DNA of 64,000 nucleotides from Orobanche coerulescens (Eukaryota > Streptophyta > Magnoliopsida > Lamiales > Orobanchaceae). Shown in pieces: positions 1 to 10,300 of this stretch. Numbering within the stretch: position 1 is the first letter of the stretch; each line of letters opens with the position of its first letter. The notes beneath the pieces were generated by a model. It was not told where the DNA came from and searched no databases. It saw nothing but the letters and a program-made list of their open reading frames with translations. The DNA lies in NCBI GenBank assembly GCA_033398695.1, contig JAWKAU010000044.1:558001-622000 (forward strand), written 5' to 3'. The translations under genes and the position numbers were made by a program.

Positions 1-161
1 TATAATATTTATATATATATTCATAATATATATGATATTTTGTAGATACAAAAGTTTATTTATACAATAATATATAATAACAAATATTATATATAAATTA
101 ATAATGTATATTATTTATATATGAATAATATATATTACATTCATTTATATTAAGACCTAAA

Positions 162-297
162 TTTTTATATTGTATATATAAATGAGTATATATAATGGGA
201 ACAGGAGAGTCATTTTTTTGTCCTAAATTATTTATATTGTATATATATAAATGTGTGGTTTTCAACTAGGGGTAGGGGAGTCATTTTTTTGTCTTAA
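162..297. repeat. AT-rich tandem duplication
   Basis: Two copies of a 67-70 bp unit follow each other. Each begins with a TTATATTGTATATATA-like stretch and ends in a GAGTCATTTTTTTGTC block. The surrounding bases 1-540 are very AT-rich with no coding signal. Between 300 and 440 a short phrase (AAGCCACAAGTAAA) also recurs imperfectly. Confidence 0.7.
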
Positions 298-540
298 TGG
301 GGACAACACCCCTTTTCATGCTTAATGAATAAGCCATTTTTGTCTTCCGAATAAGCCATTAAGCCACAAGTAAACACCTCCAAACGTCCGAGCGAATAAG
401 ACATTTTACCCATTAAGGTGATTAAGTCACAAGTAAAATGCCCCTTAGTAGTCATTCATTGAACTAGATATCATGATTATGGAAGATTAAGATGATTAAA
501 ATAGGTTTTCCCCATGAGAAGTAATAAATTTATTACCTAC

Positions 541-1500
541 AAAATTTTTGGGCAAGAGCAACTAATAAAGTCGTACAGGCTGAGGTTTTCTACTTATGGT
601 GTTTGAATGCCAAACGAAAAATTTGTACAACGAGCTTCATCGTCTTGATATTGGAGAACATTAGCCGACGGGAGTGAATTTTACCTGGAATGGGGCACAT
701 AGCTATGGCCTTGGGGGCACATTTTGGAGTTCTATGTAGACTGCGAATGAGTGGGCAGAGTTACGCCCAAACCGGGTCGATTTGGGTGAATTACAAAGAG
801 CTGAAATCACGTGTAAAAAGGGCACGTTTGAAAATCGACGTTGCGTAAGGGTCTATCTCGCTACATCGGGGCATGACTCGAGGGGAGTCGGACCATCTGG
901 CCACGCACAGCCCGACGACGATGACCTAGTCTCGCCGGAAGCCACTACGGACACCGCGGACGAGCAAGAACCGCTTCTACTTCAGGACCCCCAAACAGCT
1001 TTTGATAATACATATCCCCATATCGAGCGAAGATTTGATGAGTTGGGAGGTCGGAGGAAATCCATTCAATAGATAATTGGATGACAGCTTTTGAGGAGCA
1101 TTAGATGAGGACATTCCCGGAGCTATCGCAACAGCCACCCCTAAACCAATAGTGATACAATTCACTGTTAATTGGTTTGCACTTTATGTACCTGTCTTTT
1201 CTGTGTCAAGTAGGTGTTTTGGGGATATATGTGTTGGTATCGCGTCTTATAGTTTAGTTTGTTTAGTTGGTGTGGTGATTTGTTTCGTTTTACCTTTAGT
1301 TCTTTTTTTCGTGGTATTTTGTTGGTTTGGTTTTTGTCTCGTGTAGGCTTATTGTTATTTGTTTGACCATAAATGGAGCTGATTGCCGGATTTAGCAAAT
1401 CTTAAGAGAAGTTTTTTTTTTTTTGCTCTTTTTCTCGCTATATTTGTACGTTCAATGAGGGTATTACTCGTTTTAAGTGTGGGGGAGGGAGAAATTGAAA
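541..1500 (+). mobile_element. Decayed Tat/Athila-like Ty3 remnant
   Basis: The stretch holds a 96-codon open frame (782-1072) with no recognised domain, ending in a charged segment. A long T/G-rich non-coding tract follows (about 1180-1440), then TTTAAGTGTGGGGGAGG at about 1471-1487. From known plant elements, a T-rich tract, an ATTGAG-like phrase and a GTGTGGGGGAGG polypurine tract are typical of the 3' region of Tat/Athila-lineage Ty3 retrotransposons. No reverse transcriptase or LTR pair was found, so the assignment rests on this end signature alone. Confidence 0.35.
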
Positions 1501-2541
1501 CTTTTCTGCTATATGACTTTATTTGGCAGTCATTTTTGCCAAATGTTAATAGCTTTGTCTGATTTATTTATTTCTCTGTGCTCTTGGCGTTTACTTGGTC
1601 AATTGGATTGCGTAGACGACTTGAAAAACTTGAGAAATGCCTGGCCTATTGTGAAATTTTATGTCTTAAATTAAACTGTAGGATCCTAGCTCCGACTTGT
1701 AACTCTATCGTAGCAATTATCTACACGAATTTAACTAGGAGATGATCGTAGTTGTGGAGCATGAAGTGTGCAGAGAGAGTAAATTGAAGTTTTTTTATAT
1801 TGATATTAGCTTACGAGTCTTTGCCTTTTGAGTAAAATTGTCAAAAATACTTCTCATGATGTTTCTGTTGAATTTTTTTGAGATAATATAGTTATGATAC
1901 GGAATGATATGAGTATGTTGAACTACCACCAATTTGCTTATGTCCTCTCTTCGTTCATTTTTCTATTGGATCAAGAACCACACTCAACTTTGCCTAGTCT
2001 TCTATAGGTCCGGGCAGATCTGTTACACAGCTTTTCTTCAATTGGTCCAAGCACAAGCAAACAATCAGTAATTATTTCCTTTATAGTATTCTATCGAAAT
2101 TAGATTAACCTCACTTACGATCTTAGAATTCAATCCTAACAATGCCGGATCAATGATCCTAATAACACCGAATTAAAGTTCTTGATTCGTTTTCTCTCGA
2201 CTTGTGTAGAAGTGATACAACACTCAAACACACTGATCAAAGATGACACGACGTAATAAAAGGTGAGTACAATACTCGTATCTTTCTTGACACAACTAGA
2301 TAATGAACAGATAGCTTATGTCCATAATCGGAACTCAAAATGTATAGAAATCATATTGTAGTTGTGTATCTTGAAATACCCAAAGATGTGGATATTTATA
2401 GCATTGAGCAAAACTTAATCCCTTGTCATCTGGTAGATTCTTATGGAATAATAGTCCAAGGCACTTTAACAGGCCTGAAAGTATTGAGGTAAGTATTGGG
2501 GTGCTACAAGAAGCAATTACGAAACGTTCCACTCTCATTTC
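1501..2541. other. Non-coding stretch, nothing identified
   Basis: It follows the GTGTGGGGGAGG tract and may contain a decayed LTR of the preceding element, but I could not define ends. The short open frames show no recognisable protein sequence. Confidence 0.4.
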
Positions 2542-2730
2542 TCATGTCTTCCGTTCTTCATAGTCGCCGTCAGCCTCCAGCTCCTCCATTACACACAACC
2601 TAAGTTGGCATATAGCACTCCTCCACGGAGGGCTCGACGCGGCGAAGTAGACTACGAGGTCATCCACAAACGAGACCATCTCCTCATACGACTCGACTTG
2701 CTCAGCTAGCATAGCCATGTGGAGATACTG
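2542..2730 (-). pseudogene. 14-3-3-like N-terminal fragment
   Basis: Read on the minus strand from a stop at 2731-2733, the frame gives QYLHMAMLAEQVESYEEMV, ending at a TGA at 2542-2544. Plant 14-3-3 proteins carry a YMAKLAEQAERYEEMVEFM segment in their first helices, and this fragment matches in order and spacing (LAEQ.E.YEEMV.F). The rest of the about 250-residue family is missing: after FVDD the residues no longer follow the family and the frame stops after some 58 codons. No partner exon was found nearby. It is best read as a relic of a captured or duplicated 14-3-3 gene. A chance match is unlikely for the core ten residues but not excluded. Confidence 0.5.
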
Positions 2731-3331
2731 CTAGTGAGTCAAAGCAATCGGTGGGGAGTTATGTTGCACAGGTACGCAGGAGCGGGTATGGATGGGACAC
2801 ATATACAAAGACAAAGTTTCAAAAACTTTAGGACATAACGCGACAAGGCTTCGTATATTTGTTTATGTTTTACAATATATAATCCTTTAATATATATTTT
2901 TTTTAAAATCGTAAATATAATAATTGAAATTATGCGTATCCTTTACCTTGAAGAGAGTAAAAGAATCTGAAAAAAAAAAAGTTCAAAATTTTCGAAAAAA
3001 TATTTCGTGATGGGTCAGAAAATTACAAAGTGCCCCAAAAAAAATTCAAAAGATTTCTAAAAGTACCAATATCAAATATAGCCCGCATATATCCTCAACA
3101 TATCAATTTTTTTAAAAAAAAGCTCTGATTTGCCATGTGGTGAGTCGATGTATCCAACGTGAAGCACTCACTCATATCTCCACGAATCGGATTCTTCATA
3201 CCCCCAAAGGCAAAAGAGTCTATGCAAGATAGGTGGCGAGGTAATAAAGCTTAGCCATCGATTATGTTTAAGAAAGAGAAAACTCTTAATTTTTCAACGT
3301 CACTATCATGAAATTACTCTTCAAATCGATA
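2731..3331. other. Intergenic stretch, nothing identified
   Basis: It is AT-rich with several A-runs. I see no open frame of note, no terminal repeats and no similarity to other parts of the window. Confidence 0.4.
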
Positions 3332-4137
3332 TCTATACTTCTATTAAAAGAGAGTTGTGACACATGTCACTTTGTATGTTTTTTGATTTTTTAGTTTAAA
3401 ATAAAATTCATATATAGAGATGTATTCTTAAATTTCCAAAAAAAAAATATTCTAGATATGTATTGTGGGAGTTTTATTCCATAACTTACACTCATCTACC
3501 AATAAAAAAATCATTCCTTTATTTTTTTAGCTTAAAATTTTAAATGTTTAAAATTTTTTTAATCAAGTTTAGTTTTAATGAAAAATATATCAAATTAATT
3601 TTTATTTCACAATTTTCAACTAGACATCCATATGAATATAATAAATTTGATGGATTTACAATAATGACCGATTGCACAAAAAAATTATATTAAGAAAAAT
3701 ATGAATATTTATTTTCGGTAAAATTAATTGATGCAAAATAAAAATATATTAACTCATTTATTGCTTACATAAAAAATAAATTATGATATTTATTTAATTA
3801 TAATAACTAAAAATAATAAAGCATGCACTGCACACACACATATATATTAAGACTTAATAACATATTACTTTCGTCCCCAAAATTTGTTCCTACATTTTTT
3901 TCGGTATATCCAGGAAATTTGTTTATATAATGGACACTAATTGACTTAACACTCTGCTAATGTGGTACTCTTTCTTGAATTATATTACACCCCATAACAC
4001 ACTCAATAATTCTTTTATTAATATTACGTTAATATGATACTCATGTCGAAAATCATCAAAAATAAATTTAGAAATCGAAAAATTATTTTCTAATAAGAGA
4101 TTATCTTATGTGGTGCATCGCACCGGAGAACATCTAG
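3332..4137 (+). mobile_element. Non-autonomous Helitron, about 806 bp
   Basis: The 5' end is TCTATACTTCTATTAAAAGA, preceded by host A. The 3' end is CTAG, followed by host T. A perfect short hairpin, GGTGC-ATC-GCACC (4112-4124), lies nine bases before the terminal CTAG. A 5' TC, a 3' CTRR with a hairpin just upstream, insertion between A and T, and no target duplication are the Helitron hallmarks. The AT-rich interior encodes no Rep/helicase, so the copy depends on an autonomous relative. Confidence 0.8.
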
Positions 4138-4189
4138 TATTAATATGAAACAAGAGTTTGGTTGAGGGTGACTCTTGATAAAATCATCT

Positions 4190-4500
4190 TACGAGCACTT
4201 GAGATGGACGAGTGGTTAAGGATCCTATTATGGAACCCTAAATCCTCTCTAATGTTTGACTCTTATTTATTTTTATTATTTTTATTCTTATTGCTAATTT
4301 ATTTTATTTTATTTGTTGGGTTATTTTAGTCCTTCAAATTTTTTCACTAATTTTCTACTATCTTTCTCAATATTTATATGATTTTTCCTCTCCAGTAGAT
4401 CTGATTTTTCTTTACACTTCGTATTTTCTATTTATTATTGCTATTAATCACTTTTTTTGTTAACAGTCTCAAAATGATTCATATTTGTCCACAGCAAAGA
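4190..4500 (+). mobile_element. RTE-type LINE 3' fragment
   Basis: A short translated piece resembling the C-terminal EW.RI..ADP region of plant RTE LINEs (seen as DEWLRILLWNPK) is followed by a T-rich untranslated tail. The tail runs in parallel with the one at 9117-9350; shared phrases include TTTTCTTTACACTTCGTA and TCTACTATC.TTCTCAATATTT. The (TTG)n end is not preserved. Confidence 0.5.
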
Positions 4501-4622
4501 ATAAATGATCAGAAATTGTTCAGTGTTGTATCGATAGATTAATATGAAAGACCAAAATTACCCTCGGCCTAACCAATGAACCATCACTTAAAGTGATCAG
4601 CACGTAAATATCCGCAATTCAT

Positions 4623-4859
4623 TATATGGTAGAGCGTTATTATATAATACCAACATATCCGTGTCTGATTTGGCCTTAATGCCCATATACTATATTTGTA
4701 TGCATATTACAAATGTGTGTATGTAATAACAAGGGCAATGTGTATATGGTAGAGCGCGTTATTATATAATACCAACATATCCGTGTCTGATTTGACCTTA
4801 ATGCCCATATACTATATTTGTATGCATATTACAAATGTGTATTTAATAACAAGGGCAAT
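4623..4859. repeat. Direct tandem duplication, 120-bp period
   Basis: Two near-identical copies (4623-4739 and 4743-4859) both start TATATGGTAGAGCG and end AATAACAAGGGCAAT. Differences are a few bases and a 2-base indel, so the duplication looks recent compared with its surroundings. Confidence 0.9.
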
Positions 4860-5117
4860 TAGTTGCTAAACACCATGTGAGATCAAAATTGATTAATACG
4901 ACAAAGTAATTGTCATCCCCAAACACCACTTGTCACAATAACTATCATATCATATAATGAACAGGTATTAGGTCGTTCAATTCTCAATACCTAATTAATC
5001 TCATCAACACACCAAATGTGCCCATTATTGTGTATCAGAAGCGTATCGTTTTGCTAAAAATAGTACAATCGTGTAGTAACACATCGTAAAATACAATTTA
5101 ATTTTAATGTATATATC

Positions 5118-5227
5118 AATATTTAACTTTTCTATACATGATCCATATAAATCAAATAATCTAAACACCTTTTATATAAATATTTAACTTTTCTATACAT
5201 GATACATATAAATCAAATAATCTAAAT
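5118..5227. repeat. Direct tandem duplication, 61-bp period
   Basis: Two copies of AATATTTAACTTTTCTATAC followed by ATGAT(C/A)CATATAAATCAAATAATCTAAA begin at 5118 and 5179. They differ by about one base over 50. Confidence 0.9.
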
Positions 5228-5228
5228 G

Positions 5229-5783
5229 TAGCAAGACTACTATAAAATTCATTCAAGATTCAATCAAACAGATGGATTGTAAAAAACGACCTCGCTTTGC
5301 AAAAAATGACCAAAAAAGTATCTCCCGATACTAGATTGTATCTCGATAAACAGATGGGTATTGCCCTTGGTTCACCCTCAAACATGATACGCTTCACGAT
5401 ACGTATCTAAATTCTTCCGAGACTATACGTATATGATATGTATCGCTTATAATACAATATCTACTACCATGTTTCTGAGCAACTACACTATTTAAAGAGT
5501 TGTTATTAATAAAGCATTTATTCTTGGCTACTTCCTTTCGTTTCTGACCGTGTCCTTTGTTCCAATCCATACTACTAAAATATTTTTGTAGGAGTCACTA
5601 CACTAACAATGGAGTAGTGATTCGTTATGATTTTTGATTGATGATTGGAAAGATAATAAAAGTTGAATAGTTTGTTCATGATAAGAAAATGTTAATACTA
5701 ATAGTTGATGTGAGATTCTTCATTGGAACTATAATTGGATATGATGACGAGTAAAAAATAACAATGACCAGAAAATGTTTTCC
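5229..5783. other. Intergenic stretch 3' of the methyltransferase gene
   Basis: No coding signal was seen. Around 5325-5460 there are several GATAC/GTATC phrases, including ACGATACGTATC, but they form no regular array. Confidence 0.4.
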
Positions 5784-5789
5784 TTTATT
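5784..5789 (-). promoter_or_regulatory. Candidate polyadenylation signal
   Basis: On the minus strand the bases read AATAAA, about 130 bp downstream of the methyltransferase stop codon. The spacing suits a plant 3' UTR. No transcript evidence is available. Confidence 0.35.
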
Positions 5790-5920
5790 GGCAAAATGCA
5801 ACAGGACATTTTAATTTCTCCTGCTGCTAACTAATGTTACTGCCTGAATCAAAAGAAAGGTGTGTACCTTATGGTTTATGAAGGCGTGCATGTTGAGTGG
5901 TGGTTGCTGATGGCAATATC

Positions 5921-7294
5921 TCACCAAGATGGAACAGTATCCAAGACAATCTCAGCTAACTGAATGTTGCCAGTCAAGTTTGATGCCTTACGAGAGGGTA
6001 TGAAGGAAAACCCATCAAGAAGTTTCGTGCACCTCAGACACCATTTGTCCAGCAAGAATTCAATGAGGTGATGCCCGCTGCAAGCGGTAGTCGCAAAGTC
6101 ATAATGGTATGTCGTAACATACATTTTTACAAGTACTACTCTCGAAGTTTAGACTAATTACGAACAGAAAAAAAATCCACTTAGCATTCAAAACCCCAAT
6201 TGACAATATGAATTGTACCCCATTGAGGGGTAATCCGAAAACATATACAAACCTCAAGGAGGTATCCATAATACTGGCTGGCATGGGGTATCTATAATTT
6301 TCAAAAGATGACTGGTTCTAAAAAAGCTAAACCTTCTTTTGAAATTATACACCAACATTTCAAGGTCAAGCAGGGGCGGATATACATCCAATTTGTGTGT
6401 GTGTGTGTGTGGGGAGGGGGAGGGGAGGTGTCCCCGGTCAGAATTTCAGGAAACTAGTTCTTCATGTATTTTACTGTGTTTGGAGGCTGAAAATACCCTA
6501 TCTCTTTCTTTAAATAATTTACTTTCTCTCTTTATAATAGAAAAAAATGCTTATAATAGAAAACTTTTACCCTCTTTATAATAGAAAAAATGCTTATAAT
6601 AAAAATTTTATATTAATTATGTGTGTCCCCGGTAGCCGTAGGTTCTGGATCTGCCACTGAGGTCAGGGTTTTAAGGATGAAGCTAATTATAGTACTTGTG
6701 TACTCGACAAAAACAAGTGCAAAAATTGAATTACCTTCTGTTATGGTAAGTAGTGATGAAAACAGAATTGGGACATTTCTGGAGTAAAAATGTTACGGTT
6801 GCAAAAAGATCATCAAATGCTTAGCACCAACATGCAATAGAGAAAAGAAAAACATATCAGATACAGTTATGGGAGAGGTGAAAGATAAAACTGAAGTATA
6901 AAACAATGTCAACCTTACCACTCGTGTTGTAGAGCACATCGGCTCCAAGAATAATATTTGGGTGCAAACTGAAGATTGGTTCATCCCATACACCCCATGT
7001 GAGTCCCAATACCTACAGCAAGTGACAACCTTAAATCGGAATTATCCTAATATCATAGTTAATGATCGCCCCCGTAGCACTCGCTAGTGACGCGAAGCGG
7101 GGTTTCCTCGCTACTGGGTGCTAAGGGCGGCGGGGTTCTAGATGGTGCTCCTTATCCGCGCTAATCTCTATTTAAGTCGATCGTGATCCAGTTTTTTGTA
7201 TAATTTTCTGGCACTTTTTCCCCAAATTCTAACACCCTGGTTCACTTCGCCGGGCAGCCCTGGTTCCCCGTTCTCTGCTTCTGTTTTCTGGTAT

Positions 7295-7383
<89 letters not shown>

Positions 7384-10300
7384 TTTCTTTTCTTCACGTT
7401 TCAGTACTTTCTGTTGTTGGTTTGTTGTTGTTGATTGGATCTTGAAGTTAGAACATTCGGACCGAGTCCGAGACAATTTTAACCTTAAATTTTCAGATTC
7501 CGAAAAATGGAAAATTCAAATGATGAAATAAGGAAAATGTGGATGAACAAAAGGGAGATGATTTGTGTACCTTGAACACATATTTGTGTAATTTTTCGAT
7601 TTATGCATGAAACTCTTGAATTGGAACTAGTATATGTTATACAACAACAACAACAACAACAACATCTAAACCTTAATCCCAAAATGATTTGGGGTCGGCT
7701 AACATGAATCAAACTTTGAAACCGTCAATGATCGTTACATAAATAACATAAAAGGAAAAAAAAGAGGGAACAAAGTAGAGAAAAAAGCAAAAAAAAAAAA
7801 AATTGAATGTTAACAAAACAACAACATCTAAGCCTTAGTCCCAAAATACTCTCGCTCTTCCTATAGCGATCGCTATAGCCATAGGGGATTTGTCGCTATG
7901 TGCTATTAACAACTATGTCTGATATATGTGAAGCATGGGTAGGCCAATTTGGAGTACCCGTTCCGGGGACGTACTGGAGAGAGGTACATCCTGATAAGGG
8001 CAAAAAAGGTTTTATTTATTTATTTTATTAAGAATACGTAAGAAAAACGGCAAAGATACAGTGAAACGTTTCAATGACTGCTTCCTTCCTTCCTCCAGAC
8101 CTCCCGTCATCGTTCCTACCATTATCGGGCGACGCCGACCCCGATGCCAAACGTCATTATGCTTCCTCTAGGTTGAAAGCAGGTAGAGTGCAAATACTTA
8201 AATGGGTTTGTGCTTCTAGCTCCTTTAGGATTCTGAATATTGGATTTAAATTTTGAATCCCAACACTCGTTTACTCAAGACTCAAATTTCAAATAATCAG
8301 CCAACAACTTCTTACATATCATATATCTACTTTATATCACATCATCTCTTATCTTCATCTTTTTATATTTAAAAATTCAATCACTTCTCTCTATATATAT
8401 ATATTTACAAAAATTTAACTATCTTTCTCTTTCCTCTTTCTATATTGAAAAAAACACAACTCTTTTCCTCGTCTTTTTTAACTTTATATAATACAAGTGA
8501 ATATTATCTAATAATACAACACCATCCACTTTTCAGACATGATTTGACATCTACAGTAAAAAGTAAAGATTCTAAATCATTAAACAAGTTTTCTTACTAT
8601 TCACAGCATTCTCAATATCCAATATTTTGAATACAAACTTCTAAATTCCAGTAAATCATAAACATCGACTTAGGGAGAGAAGCAGTGGCATGGAGGACAA
8701 AGGCAGAATGTTGGTGCTGTAATGGTGGAGCTTGTGGTTGACGGCTAGTGTGCAAATGTGTGTGACTTTATTTCTCCTCTGCGCCCTTCATTGTTAGATC
8801 TCCCAATTCATACATAATTATAAATTTATATTATATGTTAGATCTCCCAATTCATACACAATTATAAATTTATATATATATATATATATAAATGGACGTG
8901 GTTTTAACATTTCCACATCTTGATATTTCTTTTTAGAATTGCCGTATTATTGTCAGGCTACAAGATTGGGGAACGGGTAATAGTGTAAGGAACATATGAA
9001 GACCCAATAAAACATGGATGAACATGATTGAAAACGATATGAGGTTTCTTGGGAATGGAAAAAATACGGCGATGAAGAGGAGAGTGTGGAGGGAAAATAT
9101 ATGGATAGACGATGGAGTTTGATTCTTATTCTTATTATCATTTTTATTCTTATTTATTTTATTTTATTATATTTTCCGGATTATTTTCCAGACTTTTTGA
9201 GAATCTTCTACTATCGTTCTCAATATTTGAATGATTTTATTTTCTCTCGAGTCTATTCGGTTTTTCTTTACACTTCGTACTTTCATTTATTTATTTCGTC
9301 TTTTTGTTCTTAATTAATTTTCTTGGTCGTTGACGGTTTCCGAGGATGATTCAGGTTAGTTGACCCCAAATTATTTTGGGACTAATGTGTGATGTCGTTG
9401 TCGCCTATCGTCGTCCCCTTATCATACTGTATCACGTCCTAGCCCCCGTATCGATGCATCTTAGCCTGATATTGCTTGTGCAGTTATGTAAGTAGCACGA
9501 AACATAACCGGGATGTAAAGACGCCATGCAAAAAAAATAGTATTACTACCTCCGTTCCAGCCCAACTGCTACATTTGGAACGAATTTGAGGTGAATAATT
9601 GGATGTGATAGATGTGTAAGTTTTGTAAGTATTGATAGTGAGTGTGTGGTGTAGATTAAAAAGTAAAAGTTATTGATGGTGAGTGTGTGGTGTAGATTAA
9701 GAAGTAAAAGTTATTGATGGTGAGCGTGTGGTGTAGATTAGAGGAGAAAGTGTGATGGTTTGATGTGACCTAAGTATCTAATGAAATGTAGCACTTCTAC
9801 ATGGACATTTTTTAAGTCAAATGTAGCATTTTGGGCGCGACGGAGGGAGTAATTTGAACCCTATTGTCGCCTGAAAAAATGAGATAAGGATGTTTACTCT
9901 GCACTTGAGATTATTTATGATGCACACCCTTCTCATATTATCCAGCACCTGGAGGTCCAAATGAAAAAGCCTGTTAAAAAATATCCAAGAAAAGGTTAAC
10001 AAATTTTCCAACCGCAAGTTATGGCAGTTTCACTGTAGAAGAAATGAACATTTGGTCCTTAAAACTGGAACTAATAAGCTGAGAGGAAGATGGATTCATT
10101 ATGTCAAATGTTAAAGCTGCATATTGAGTCGGGAATAAAATGAAAGGAAATATTTCAGATAACTCCATCTAAGATGGATCTGAACTCCTCCAAAATGATC
10201 CAGAAAATGGCGAATGCGGATTTGAAATCCATTGCAGAATCTCAGTGAATTTGTTATTAATGATTTGAAACACTCAACTTAAAATCCATCAATAATGAAG

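Larger units (their letters stand above)
7054..7917. mobile_element. hAT-like non-autonomous element, about 864 bp
   Basis: The left end CATAGTTAATGATCGCC and the inverted right end CATAGTTGTTAATAGC form imperfect terminal repeats. Eight-base flanks CCTAATAT (7046-7053) and TCTGATAT (7918-7925) agree at six of eight positions, consistent with an old hAT duplication. GC-rich subterminal sequence (about 7065-7140) contrasts with the surrounding intron. A perfect 18-bp palindrome, CTATAGCGATCGCTATAG, lies at 7861-7878. A long CT/AT microsatellite and two LINE/SINE-type tails sit inside. It occupies intron 5 of the methyltransferase gene, 41 bp upstream of exon 6. Confidence 0.6.

Noticed and set aside
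4207..4222. GACGAGTGGTTAAGG resembles the A box of a leucine/serine tRNA gene or of a tRNA-derived SINE
   Set aside because: No B box, no acceptor-stem pairing and no 70-90 bp cloverleaf follow. The bases also fit the C-terminal codons of an RTE LINE fragment.
7168..7531. Overlapping open frames of about 100 codons on both strands
   Set aside because: They are produced by the (CT)n(AT)n microsatellite inside an intron and a transposon.
8225..8640. Possible inverted-repeat element with AATATTGGATTTAAAT and its inverse
   Set aside because: The matches are short and AT-rich, and I found neither consistent ends nor a target duplication.
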